Below the pieces are notes generated by a model that saw nothing but the letters and a program-made list of their open reading frames with translations, was not told the DNA's origin and ran no database searches. Positions 44,194-54,573 of a DNA stretch of 64,000 nucleotides are shown piece after piece (positions within the stretch are counted from its first letter, which is position 1; each line of letters starts with the position of its first letter). Both the position numbers and the translations under genes were made by a program. This stretch comes from Ahaetulla prasina (lineage: Eukaryota; Chordata; Lepidosauria; Squamata; Colubridae), in contig NC_080540.1 in the NCBI RefSeq assembly GCF_028640845.1, positions 161,161,438 to 161,225,437 on the forward strand. Reading direction: 5' to 3'.

Positions 44194-44500
44194 CAGTGGT
44201 GGGTTTCAAATTTTTTTACTACCGGTTCTGTAGGTGTGGCTTGGTGGGCGTGGCATGGCTTGGTGGGTGTGGCTTGGTGGGTTTGGCAGGGGAAGGATAC
44301 TTAAAATCTCCATTCCCACCCCACTCCAGGGGAAGGATACTGCAAAATCCCCATTTCCTCCCCATCAGCTGGGACTTGGGAGGCAGAGAATAGATGGGGG
44401 CGGGGCCAGGCAGAATTTTTACTACCGGTTCTTCGAACTACTCAAAATTTCCGCTACTGGTTCTCCAGAACTGGTCAGAACCTGCTGAAACCCACCTCTG
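44194..44500 (+). mobile_element. hAT miniature element, family A (best-preserved copy)
   Basis: A 307 bp element: CAGTGGTGGGTTTCAAAT start, TGAAACCCACCTCTG end, identical duplications TTCAAAAC (44186-44193, 44501-44508). Three ACCGGTTC/ACTGGTTC motifs and the GTGGCTTGGTGGGCGTGG tandem are intact. A good family reference. Confidence 0.95.
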
Positions 44501-44508
44501 TTCAAAAC

Positions 44509-45083
44509 TCAGAAGAAGACACTGAATATAGCTAAACAATTTCGTTCCAAATTCCAGACAAATTTAGCTACCTATTAAGGTCAACTCCCACTTGGCAAAC
44601 AAAAGGCTAAAAATTCTCTCTGTGACACTCGGCTTCCGTTGAAAGGTATGTCATTTAAGCAACCATGATCAGGAAAAAGAATGTCAGCAACAAGAGAGAC
44701 TGATAGTTAGATACTTCAGATTTTGCAATAATGACGCAACTATGAACATGCCTTATCATGTGGGAGGCAGAACAGAAGCAACAGTTGTAGACTCTAACAT
44801 GGGGACAGACTTCTGTGTCTCCCAGCTTCCCCATTCTTTTCCCTTCAAGAGGGACAAACCCTGAGCTGCAGCAAATGAGGAAAATCCATCCCACACCCAT
44901 TCAGTCTGTGCAAGGGTAAGATAAAACTTCTGCATCCGTTCTTTTCTTGCAAACTCCCTTCCTGCTACTGATTATTAAGACAGCACAGTTCATGCATAAC
45001 CCCAACCTAGCGAGGCTCCTGGGCCTTGAAGATTCACAGCTATCTGGTTTCGATCAGGTGTTCCTGTTTAAAACCAGAACAAA
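44509..45083. other. Intergenic stretch, nothing recognised
   Basis: No supported feature. Confidence 0.35.
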
Positions 45084-45088
45084 GCTGC

Positions 45089-45531
45089 TGTTGGAAGAAA
45101 TATCCTTCTAGGTTCAGTTCCAAGTGGGGGAAAAGACACTGGATTCATGGAAGTTGCTTGGAAAGGTTTATTGATGAACAGGATCACATGGCTTCCTGAG
45201 CTCCTGAGCAGAAAAGGGCCGAGATGCTGAGAGTGCCCTGGTTTTATACTCTCTCTGGGCCCCACCTAGAACTTCCTGTTCCTGTATAAGAAATGCACTC
45301 TGATTGGTGGTCAGACTCCCCTGGGGCCATGCAGAGGCAACTCTATAGGCTGTCTTTTGAGTTCCAGGCTTGGTTGAGCCTTGCTGGGGGATGATGTAAT
45401 CTTCCCAGGTGCCATGTGGTGAGTTCTGTTGCTAGATGGGTAGAGGGCTAATCCTATCTGTGTTGAATCTTGAGTGAGGGCATTTGCCTATGAATAGACC
45501 TAGCTATCTCTTCATCTCTTAAGTGCTGACA
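45089..45531 (-). mobile_element. Probable solo LTR of a second type
   Basis: The minus strand could start TGTCAGCACTTAAGAG and end TTCTTCCAACA. It has GAGTATAAAACC (TATA box, near 45244-45254) followed about 70 bp later by TTCATCAATAAACC (poly(A) signal, near 45163-45177). Flanks GCTGC and TCTGC match at 4 of 5. The promoter/poly(A) spacing supports an LTR; boundaries are tentative. Confidence 0.5.
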
Positions 45532-45793
45532 TCTGCTGTGTGTCAGCATTCCAGAAAACCCCTCTTGCAGAAAAGACTCCGAAGCCAACATCTTTCAAAG
45601 TTCTTTTACTAGCTTGGTAAACTGGCACAGTTGAATGAAAACCGAAACTGGGGATTCCACACGCTGCCACTGTGGTCTATTGAGGATGGTGGGGGCTATT
45701 AAGAGTGAGTCTGTTTCCTGCCTAAAAACATGTTTCTCCATTTCTCATCCAGGGAAATATAACATTCTGCCTTTTTAATATTTCCTAGAATAT

Positions 45794-46344
45794 TGTTGTG
45801 ACCCAGGCCCAATTAGGTAGTAGGAAACTCAGTCTGTGAAAAAGCAAACAAACTTTATTCAAACAGCTGAGAATTACTTCATTCCCAGCGTAGTTCAACT
45901 AAGTTAAAACAAATTCCTCCCAACACAAATTCTTCAGTCCTGTTACAAACCTTGGTCCAATTAGGCAAATTGCCAAAGGCCTTTCTTGGCAAACGTTCAG
46001 AAGTCACAAAAATAAATGCAAGATGTAGACGAAGCAGAAGACGAAGCTACCAACGTTGTTTTCCAGCAAAGCCCAAACACCGTTGCTGGTCTGTTTTAAG
46101 CCTTATGGGAGGGGCCAATCATCTCTTGGCCCTATTCCTGAGTTGTCCTTTTTGCTTGAGCTGCTCTTGCCTTCTGGCAGCTCTTCTCATGCATGCATTA
46201 GGAACAGGCTCCTCCTGTTCCTCTGCCTCACTACTGTCAGGCTCTGGAGTCCGCACTTCACTCCCCGATCGCCCTGGCCTCACCTCAGCCTCATCGCTGT
46301 CCAACTCCGTTGCCAGCACCGCAGGCTGCTGGCGGACCACAACA
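45794..46344 (-). mobile_element. Solo LTR, Gypsy-like (551 bp)
   Basis: Minus strand TGTTGTGGTCCGCCAG to CTGGGTCACAACA, with AATAAA near the 3' end (around 45852-45858). Flanks AATAT and AATAG match at 4 of 5. From its first bases it encodes VVRQQPAVLATELD, an acidic stretch with SSEAEEQEEPVP, then RRAARRQEQLKQK and a stop near 46119. The LTR at 16614 has the same frame and clear residue identity. Confidence 0.85.
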
Positions 46345-46574
46345 AATAGTTCATTTTCCTAGGAGAGAGTGGGTGCTAACTTCCTACACTGCCAACCCAA
46401 AAATTCCAATATCAGACCTTAAGTATAAGGATGAGGGAGTTCTCTTCCCACGTACTACCTTCCTATTAGCAGCTTAACTGAGGCAGCAAGTTCCAAGTCA
46501 GCATCCCATTTGAGCAAGACTGGGAAAGAAACACAAAGAATTGTGTTGACATTCACCACAAATAATACATTCTT

Positions 46575-47062
46575 TTTTTTTTTTTTTTTTTTTTTATTCA
46601 AAAAGTTTTTATTAGTCAAAAAAGGTTTATACAAATACATATCAGGTATGGTAAATTTTCATTTTTCTTATCTAAAATAAGAATTTTACTCAAATTTTTT
46701 AACACATACAACAGCCATAAGGCAAGCAGGTGACACGAAGTAGCTAAGTTTGCAAATTTTAAATACGTAATAAAGAAGAGTCAAGAATAAACAGAATATC
46801 GTACAAAAGAGAATAAGGAAAACCAACACAATCCCAAATATCTTTATCACTTCCTAGTTTTGGATCTCAGAACTCTGGGTTCAGCCTGACCCAACTCCAG
46901 GGCCGCAACAGCGGCAGCCGCTTCAGCCCCATGATCTATAACCTCCCCTTCTTCAATTCCTGGGTCATCTGATTCCAGGAAGGCTTTGTGTTCCTCCACA
47001 TAGGCCGTAGCCTCCGCAATTGTACTGATTTTTTTCGTAATGCCCTCCCGGAAAATCATCAA
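46575..47062 (-). mobile_element. Poly(A) retroposon carrying an L1 ORF1-like C-terminus
   Basis: Bounded by identical 17-bp duplications ACAAATAATACATTCTT (46558-46574, 47063-47079), with a poly(A) tract on the minus strand directly at the left one. Inside, a minus-strand frame (to about 46850) reads KKISTIAEATAYVEEHKAF, then an acidic segment, an Ala-rich run and a basic end (RVLRSKTRK). About 270 bp of untranslated sequence precedes the poly(A). The pattern resembles an L1 ORF1 C-terminus with no ORF2 behind it. The upstream open frame beyond 47062 is target DNA and unrelated. A retrocopy of a host mRNA is the alternative. Confidence 0.6.
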
Positions 47063-47308
47063 ACAAATAATACATTCTTGTTTGGATATGTCTGGCTTGA
47101 GAGGTTGCCCTAAGGAATATTTGAGTGCCAACATCATCCTTTCGATACATTTTATTACTAATTGCTGCATTTATGTTTCACTTTTCCACTTCAAAGCTTA
47201 AGATAGCATATGGAATATCCCTGCCTTCCATATTATTCTCATGACAACCCCGTGAAGTAGGCTGTGGGCTGTGAGAGAATGACCAACTCAAAGTTAAACT
47301 CTGTTGTA

Positions 47309-47448
47309 CATGGCTCTCCAACATTGGCAACTTTAAGACTTGTGGACTTAAACTCCCAGAGTTCCTCAGCCAGCTTTGCTTTGCTGACTGAGGAAATCTG
47401 GGAGTTGAAGTCCACAAGTCTTAAAGTTGCCAAGGTTGGAGACCCCTG
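47309..47448 (+). mobile_element. Palindromic hAT miniature element, family D
   Basis: A 140 bp element with ends CATGGCTCTCCAACATTGGC and GGTTGGAGACCCCTG. Duplications CTGTTGTA (47301-47308) and CTGTAGTA (47449-47456) differ at one base. The arms pair over GACTTGTGGACTTAAACTCC and its near-complement. Confidence 0.88.
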
Positions 47449-47917
47449 CTGTAGTAGAAAGGATGGGGTGGGGAAAAGGATGAGCTAGCAAGGTGGGGAA
47501 CAAGTATATGGCACCCCAGATACACCATTTTGAAAATATCCACCAAGTGAAACCAACCAGCTGGCAAGGAAAATGGACTGCCTGCAGTCTCCTATAACAA
47601 AAGTGAGAAAAATAAATTCAGGATTTAAACCAGGGGTGAAATGCTCCTGGTTCAGACCAACTCGCCCGATCCGGTAGCAATGGCAGCTGGTGGTTCGGAG
47701 AACCGGTAGCAAAAATCCCTGACCCCACCCCCTGCCTCTGTTGAGCCACACCATCATCAGAGGTGGGTTTTTTTACTTTTAAAAGCAGTTTTTCTTCAGC
47801 CGAAAACATGTCTTTAAAAGTAAAAAAAAAGCCTTTGATGATCCCGTGGCTCAGCTGGGATCATCAGAGCCATTAAACTCTTTTTATTAACAACCTCTTC
47901 GGCCGAGGTTGTTAAGA

Positions 47918-47992
47918 GGCTGCTTTGCTGGCTGAGGAACTCTTGGAGTTGAACTCCACAAACCTTAAAGTTACTAAGGTTGGAGACCCCTG
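47918..47992 (+). mobile_element. Half copy of palindromic family D element
   Basis: Only the right arm is present: GCTTTGCTGGCTGAGGAAC, GGAGTTGAACTCCACAAACC, AAGGTTGGAGACCCCTG. It lies inside the family B element. A separate short palindrome AACAACCTC..GAGGTTGTT at 47889-47911 precedes it. Confidence 0.7.
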
Positions 47993-48120
47993 ATCTAAAT
48001 AAATAACTAAATAAAATAATAAAATAAAATATTTGTGCAGCTTTCTGAGATTTGGTGTGTTTCTGTAGTGTTTCACTCTAACTACACAAACACACAAAAT
48101 CTCACAAAGCTGTATGTGGC

Positions 48121-48124
<4 letters not shown>

Positions 48125-48157
<33 letters not shown>
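48125..48157 (+). repeat. (TG)n microsatellite
   Basis: About 16 uninterrupted GT units, with shorter GTGTGTGT runs nearby. Confidence 0.93.
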
Positions 48158-48158
<1 letters not shown>

Positions 48159-48278
48159 TCAGTTGTGCTGTGTGTGTGTAAAGTGTGAAAGTGGGAGGTT
48201 CCTGCTTGTTGCAGGGGCCATTTTGGGTAAAGTACAGCTGCTTTTACATTGTGTGTGAGTCAGTTGTGTTGTGTTGTG

Positions 48279-49960
48279 TTTATTTATTTATTTATTATTA
48301 TATTGATTTATATACCGCCCTTCTCCTGAAGGACTCAGGGCGGTTTACAGCCAAGTAAAAAACAAAAATACAAAGATTAAAACATTATTAAAAAACTGAT
48401 TCAATTTGGCTAAAAATAATTAAAACTCTGATAAAACTCTAATAAAACCCCCCATTAAAACTATTAGGCCAGCCCTGCACGATGAAACAGAAATGTCTTG
48501 AGCTCACGTCGAAAGGTCCGGTGGTCAGGGAATCGACGTATCCCTGGACGTAGCTCGTTCCAGAGGGCAGGAGCCCCCACAGAGAAGGCCCTCCCCCTGG
48601 GGGTCGCCAGTCAACATTGTCTGACCGACGGCACCCTGAGGAGATCCTCCCTATGGAAGCGCACTGGTTGATGGGAGGCAATCGGCGATCCCGTAAATAA
48701 CCCGGTCCTAAGCCATGGAGCGCTTTAAAGGTAGTAACCAGCACCTTGAATTGCACCCGGAAGACAACCGGCAACCAGTGCAGCCTGCGCAGGAGAGGTG
48801 TTACATGGGAGCCTCGAGTTGCTCCCTCTATTACCCGCGCAGCCACATTCTGGACCAGTTGGAGCCTCCTGGTGCTCTTCAAGGGGAGCCCCATGTAGAG
48901 AGCATTGCAGTAGTCCAGGTGGGAAGTGACGAGGGCATGAGTGACCGTGCATAAGGAATCCCGGTCTAGGAAAGGACGCAACTGGCGTATCAGGCGAACC
49001 TGATAAAAAGCTCCCCTGGCAACAGCTGTCATATGCTCTTCTAAAGACAGCTGTACATCCAGGAGGATGCCTAGATTGCGGACCCTTTCCATGGGGGCCA
49101 ATGACTCGCCCCCTACAGTCAGCGATTGAGTCAGCTGACTGTACCGGGAAGCCGGCATCCACAGCCACTCAGTCTTGGAAGGGTTGAGTTGAAGCCTGTT
49201 TTTCCCCATCCAGACCCACACCGCCTCCAGACACCGGGACATCACTTCAACGGCTTCGTTGGGGTGGTTAGGGGTGGAAATGTACAGCTGTGTATCATCA
49301 GCGTACAGATGACATTGCACCCCAAAACCACGGATGATCTCACCTAACAGCTTCATATTGATGTTGAACAGGAGAGGCAAGAGAACTGACCCCTGTGGCA
49401 CCCCACACGAGGCGCCTCGCGGTCGAACTCTGCCCCCCTGCCAACACCGTCTGCGAACAGTCAGAGAGGTAGGAGGAGAACCACCGAAAGACAGTGCCCC
49501 CCACTCCCAACCCCTCCAGCCGTCACAGCATGATACCATGGTCGATGGTATCAAAAGCCACAGAAAGATCTAATAGGACCAGGGCAGAGAAACAACCCCT
49601 GTCCCGGGTCCTCCAGAGATCATCTACCAATGCGACCAATGCTGTACCCAGGCCGAAAGCCGGACTGGAACGGGTCCAGATAGACAGTTTCATCCAGGTA
49701 CTGGGGGAGATGTTGCGCCACCACACTCTCAACAACCTTCACCACAAAACGAAGGTTGGAGACAGGACAATAATTCTCTAAGGCAGCTGGATCCAGGGAG
49801 GACTTCTTGAGGCGGGGCCTCACCACCGCCTCTTTTAAGGCGGTGAGGAAGATACCCTCCATCAAAGACGCGTTGACAATTCCCTGAAGCCAGCCTCGTG
49901 TAACCTCCCGGGCAACCAGTACTAACCAGAAGGGTCCAATAAACATGTGGTCGCGTTAAG
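48279..49960 (-). mobile_element. L3-type LINE, 5'-truncated, inside a hAT element
   Basis: The minus strand ends in CCGCCCTGAGTCC, AGAAGGGCGGTATATAAATC and an AATAAATAAATA tail at 48279-48320. It holds a decayed RT (pseudogene entry). It is more diverged than the 21555 copy. Confidence 0.9.
48460..49946 (-). pseudogene. L3-type LINE reverse transcriptase, several frameshifts
   Basis: Homologous to the RT at 21561-24370. Minus-strand pieces in order: 49946-49620 with NYCPVSNLRFVVKVVE and YLDPFQSGFRPG; 49735-49523 with motif [14 protein letters not shown]; 49554 onward with motif [46 protein letters not shown] and [11 protein letters not shown]. At least two frame changes break it, and a further shift scrambles the last ~80 codons. 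The catalytic YADD remains. Confidence 0.87.
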
Positions 49961-50144
49961 CCTCCCCAATATCCTCCCCAATATACAGTATGTGTGTAAA
50001 GTGTGAAAGTTGGTTTTTGAGCTTTTTGTGGTTATTTTTATTGGCCACGCCCACCCAGTCATCTGCCCACCAAGCCACACCCACCAATTAAGCCACGCCC
50101 ACAGAACCGGTAGGGAAAATTTTTAAATTTCACCCTATTTAAAC

Positions 50145-50725
50145 TTTAGGGAACTCATTTAGAGAACCAAGCTCTTACATTCCTAGAGTGTCCTTTCTCA
50201 GTGAGCAAGGCCTCCTCTGCCTCAGAGTTCATCCTATCATTTCCTTAACTCTAAATCCTGGTAAGTTTGTTTATACATTAGGCCTTCATAGCATTACCTT
50301 TGATTCATCCCCAGACCTTACTTGGGGAAACTTGAGGTTGTCCAGCTTTCAGTTTTAATTTTCCCTTTTCTTTCAAAACAACTTTTGCCATCTGTGCAAC
50401 TGAGCACATTTCATTGACCATGTGGCTAATGACACAATCAGGGATCTGCCTGATTCTTCTGGTCACTTTAGGCTAATGCAAACATGACCCCTCATCTCTG
50501 GCTGCTGGGCATTTCCCTCCATGGCCATTTTCACTGAGCTGCAAAAGAAAGGAGACATCGAACTTCTAGGGAGGCACCTGCCCATGTAATGGCTAAATTT
50601 GCTTTCCAAAGATCTGCCAGAACTGCTGTTTCCTTTGCGGAAGTTCACTCGTTATGTTGGTTGCTTCCACGTACAGCCTTCCTGAGTAGACTCATCCTGA
50701 AGAAGCAGCATAACATGGGGAAGAC
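50145..50725. other. Intergenic stretch, nothing recognised
   Basis: No supported feature. Confidence 0.35.
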
Positions 50726-50733
50726 ATACCGGC

Positions 50734-51061
50734 AGAGGTGGGTTTCAGCAGGTTCTGACCAGTTCTGGAGAACCAGTAGTGGAAATTTTGAGTAGTTTGG
50801 AGAACCGGTAGTAAAAATTCTGACTGGCCCTGTCCCCATCTACTCTCTGCCTCCCGAGTCCCAGCTGATTGGGAGGAAATGGGGATTTTGCAGTAACCTT
50901 CCCATGGATTGGGGTGGGAATGGGGATTTTACAGTATCCTTCCCGTGGAATGGGATGGGAATGGAGATTTATCTTTCCCCTGCCACGCCCACCAAGCCAT
51001 GCCACACCCACCAAGCCACACCCACAGAACCGATAGTAAAAAAATTTGAAACCCACCTCTG
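50734..51061 (-). mobile_element. hAT miniature element, family A, inverted
   Basis: A 328 bp copy: CAGAGGTGGGTTTCAGC to GAAACCCACCTCTG. Duplications CATACCGG (50726-50733) and CATACCAG (51062-51069) differ at one base. Its GGAATGG/GGGATGGG region shows slight expansion compared with the 44194 copy. Confidence 0.9.
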
Positions 51062-51069
51062 CATACCAG

Positions 51070-51834
51070 TATTTATTGTAAGAGTGGGTGCTTGCTTTAC
51101 AAGAAGCAGGGACCCCGAGAAATGGGAAAGCAAATGTTTTATAGAAATTGAGAGCTACAAGACAGGATATCCGAGGGATCTGGCCAATTTTCTGAAGCTA
51201 CCCTGATGCTTGTTCCTATACTTGGGGTTACTTCTATTGTTAAGCAAATTGGGCTTTTCAAGAGGGTAGCAGTGCTGAGGAACTTCATTGTTAAAGATGA
51301 TGAGACTTTGAGGTCATCAGGTAGACTGAGGACGGAATACTTGGGGGTTTTTTTAGGTTGCAATTTCATTATAAAAGCTGCCCTTGGGCTGTGTTGTGAG
51401 CTGGTGAGGAGGCCTTTATCCTTTGGTTTAGATGAAGTTGCAGGGGAGAGTTGTCTAGGGACAGAGAGGATCAATTTGGATCTGATAGGATTAGGCAAAG
51501 TTATGAACCAGAGTTTGACCCTGGTCATATCTAAATGGAGGGGAAAAAATGACACTTTCATTTTGCTTGTGAGGTTTATTTATTTTTTTCACACTATACC
51601 CGTGATTGCATCAAGTACTTTTTGGATACAGGTTTTGTGCCTGCCTATCCCACTTGAGGAGACCGATTGGTAACACTTTGTGAGAGTGGAAACAAAATCA
51701 AAGGAATTCACCAGTTATTTTCCATAACTTGTCCTGCATTAAAATGGTAAGTACAGCACATCTTGGAAGCTTTTCCCTTCTCCTGATACAAGGAGACACC
51801 CTCTGCTTATGTGCAAAGACTCCAGGATCAGAAA
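51070..51834. other. Intergenic stretch with overlapping unassigned ORFs
   Basis: A 155-codon plus frame (51206-51673) and a 140-codon minus frame (51139-51561) overlap. Neither shows a recognisable domain, signal peptide or membrane segment. In 64 kb a few such frames are expected by chance. Confidence 0.3.
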
Positions 51835-51836
51835 TA

Positions 51837-52219
51837 CAGGTAGTCCTCAACTTACATCTCAATAGGGACCAGAATCTCTATTGATAAGCAGGGCAGTTAA
51901 GTCTTGCCCAAGTTTATGACCTCTTTTGCCATGGTTGTTAAGCAAATCATGTAGCTGTTAAGTGAATCTGGCTTCTCCCACTGATTTTGCAGAGCAGAGG
52001 CTGGTAGGAAGGACACAAATGGTGATCATCATTTGTGGGGGGGACACTGCATCCGTCATAATAACCTGCCAATTGACAAGTACCCACACTTTGATCACAT
52101 GATCTTGGGGATGCTGCAATGGTCGTAAGTGCAAGGACCAGTTGTAAGTCATTTTTTTCCTATGGTGTTGTAACTTTGAATGTTCACTAAATGAATGGTT
52201 GTAAGTCAAGGACTACTTG
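51837..52219 (+). mobile_element. TA-flanked miniature element (family G)
   Basis: A 383 bp element between TA dinucleotides (51835-51836, 52220-52221). Ends CAGGTAGTCCTCAACTTAC and GTAAGTCAAGGACTACTTG are inverted repeats of about 19 bp. Internal GTTAAGTGAATC and TTTGATCACATGATC motifs recur in the other copies. TA duplication points to Tc1/mariner-type mobilisation. Confidence 0.88.
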
Positions 52220-52311
52220 TAAGGCTCTTGTCCCTTCACCTCCAGTAGTATCATGCTAGTTTTTATGCTTTTATGATGGATAGCTTGGCATCAAGATGGC
52301 ATACTGCCATC

Positions 52312-52725
52312 TTCTATCTCCCAGCGACCGGTGCGTTCTCACGCTCCTTAGGGTGCTGGCAGCCAAGCAATGTCGACTGGCGGCCCCCAGGGGGAGGGCC
52401 TTCTCTGTGGGGGCTCCTACCCTGTGGAACGAACTTCCCCCTGGACTTCGTCAACTATCCGACCTTCGGACCTTTCGCCGCGAACCTATTAAACCTATTT
52501 ATTCCGTCTAGCTGGACTGGCTTGATTTTAAAATTTTTAATTTGCTTTTATGGGTTTTAAATTTTTGTAAATTTTTATAGGGTGTTACTGTATTTTAAAA
52601 TTTTTGGCCAATCGAATAAGTTTTTTAAGGGGTTGTTCTTAATATTATATGTATTGTTTTCTTTGTATTTTATTCTGGCTGTGCACCGCCCTGAGTCCTT
52701 CGGGAGAAGGGTGGTATACAAATTA
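52312..52725 (+). mobile_element. L3-type LINE 3' fragment
   Basis: Encodes the last ~60 RT codons ([31 protein letters not shown]) up to about 52511. AT-rich 3' sequence follows with CACCGCCCTGAGTCC and GAGAAGGGTGGTATACAAA, running into a long (ATT)n. Confidence 0.9.
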
Positions 52726-52726
52726 A

Positions 52727-52803
<77 letters not shown>
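52722..52803 (+). repeat. (ATT)n microsatellite at a LINE tail
   Basis: About 26 uninterrupted TTA units grown from the LINE 3' tail. It encodes a poly-Tyr chance frame. Confidence 0.95.
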
Positions 52804-53228
52804 TTTCTGATCCAGGGATATGTAAATGAACAGATAAATGAATAAATAAAGAATATAAAAATAGGATAAATATTCAGACTCGTGCCAACTTAAAATAAAG
52901 GCATGCCAGTCTTTGTGATCACCACAGCCGTTGAGACATTACTTCACAACATTTGAGTATTAGAGAAAATACTTTCCACCTTTGGAAGCCAACGGCTGAA
53001 TTTCTGCAATATCCTTGTCACTGCCTTTCCAATTTTATGTGGCAATATAGGAAATGCCAAATAGATTTTTATTCTCTCCTGCAGGAAGAGCTCTGCGCAA
53101 GATGCTAAAATGGCTTGGTCATATTTGATAGGTTACTGCAGGATATTCTCTTTAAAGCTTATTCCTCTTCTTAGAGCTGGAAATGAATAGAAAAAGGTGG
53201 TCACATTGACGATATATTGCTAATAACC

Positions 53229-53513
53229 CAGGGGTGAATTGCTCCCGGTTCGGACCGGATCAGCCAATCCGATAGCGATGGCGGTGGATGGTTCAGAGAA
53301 CTGGTAGCAAAAATCCCATCCACCCCCGATGCCCACCCAATTGCCCAGTTGCCCACTTGCCGCTTCTTTTAAAAAATACTTTTAAAAGTTAAAAAAAAAA
53401 AGATCACGTGCCATAGCGCACATTTGGTGCATGGTGCGCACTGTGCATGTGCGCCCACAGCACGCATGCGCAGCCAGCGAATCGGTACTAAACCAGTTCA
53501 GATTTCACTACTG
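53229..53513 (+). mobile_element. hAT miniature element, family B
   Basis: A 285 bp element: CAGGGGTGAATTGCTCCCGG start, CAGATTTCACTACTG end, identical duplications TAATAACC (53221-53228, 53514-53521). Contains GAACTGGTAGCAAAAATCCC as in the 47631 copy. Confidence 0.93.
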
Positions 53514-53521
53514 TAATAACC

Positions 53522-54571
53522 ACTTCCCCCCCTCCCAAGAATGAAAGTTTACAATCCAGTGGCTTATCTAATGATATGTCCAAAATTGAGCCCAATCCTT
53601 AAGAAGTGACTACAGCTTAAGCCCCAACTCTCATTAAGCCTTAGAATAATATTTGGCAGGCATAGAACACCACAGCTTAACAAATTCTCTGATTTCAGAC
53701 TGTTGACCTGGTAGCCCTAGCACCAATGAACAAACACAGGCCTGTGCCTGTTGGAGGAATCCAACTTTGGTTGCCAAGCATATTCTACCCTGGCATGCTG
53801 CTTCTGATGGTGTGCTGCTGTCTACGCCCTTTTCTTGTGCTTAAAAAGGTAACATTATCAAACAGCTGCTTGAAATATCTCAGGCCACCCAGGAGCTGCT
53901 AAGCTACATCTGCAAGTCTCGCAGGACAAGTTGGAGCAGTTCAGGCTAACAAAGCCACACCTCTGTGGGCGCTCCGCAGACCGCGCTCAACCCAGTTCTT
54001 CCCTCATCACTCCCAGATAGGCCTCCTTCCTCTCCAATGTGCGTCAAAAGGAAGATGAGGTTGAGGCTGTTTCATGTAGGTCATTTTTCCTCCATAAGCA
54101 GGTTTAGAAAGAGAGTCATCATCTCATATGCGTAATGAATTGCAGTGATTAAACTGATATTTGCTAGTTCTGAACAAGGAAAGAGGTCACTCCCTTGCTG
54201 TGCCATTATATGGCTGAGAAGAGCAGCTTTAGGGTTTCTTTATACAAGAACCTGGAGGTAGGAAACTGAAAACAGATCCTGTTTCTTAGCTTCCACGTAT
54301 TACTTGAGCATATATAAAGGGGGAGCAGAATTGTGCCCATCAGCCCCATCCACAAAACACCTTTGTAGGCAGTGGGAGGTGATATGCATTCAAATACATG
54401 ATGCCTCTTTCTACCTTTTGCTTCAGGCACAAGGAACAGCAATAATTAGCGCACATAATCCTCCATGTATTAAGCCAAGGCATGCTTTTACCGCCATGTT
54501 GTCGGTCTGCTTTTGCATGGATTTGTTCTAGAGGAAGCAGAGAAAATTACCATTAGTGCTCATTAATTCAA
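53522..54571. other. Intergenic stretch, nothing recognised
   Basis: No supported feature. Confidence 0.35.
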
Positions 54572-54573
54572 TA

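Larger units (their letters stand above)
47631..50136 (+). mobile_element. hAT family B element expanded by nested insertions
   Basis: Left end CAGGGGTGAAATGCTCC; right end AAATTTCACCCT. Identical 8-bp duplications ATTTAAAC flank the whole 2.5 kb block (47623-47630, 50137-50144). Inside lie half of a family D element, a (TG)n tract, a minus-strand L3-type LINE and a GCCACGCCCACC-rich end. TGTGTGTAAAGTGTGAAAG occurs on both sides of the LINE (about 48173 and 49989), consistent with a duplicated target or repeat flank. Confidence 0.82.

Noticed and set aside
46850..47170. A 107-codon ORF taken as one protein
   Set aside because: Its N-terminal third lies beyond the 17-bp target duplication at 47063-47079, so it fuses target DNA to the inserted element by chance.
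51139..51673. Overlapping antisense ORFs of 155 and 140 codons as a novel gene pair
   Set aside because: No domain, start context or conservation can be shown, and frames this long are expected a few times in 128 kb of single strands.
52582..52845. Poly-tyrosine protein
   Set aside because: It is the translation of an (ATT)n microsatellite.
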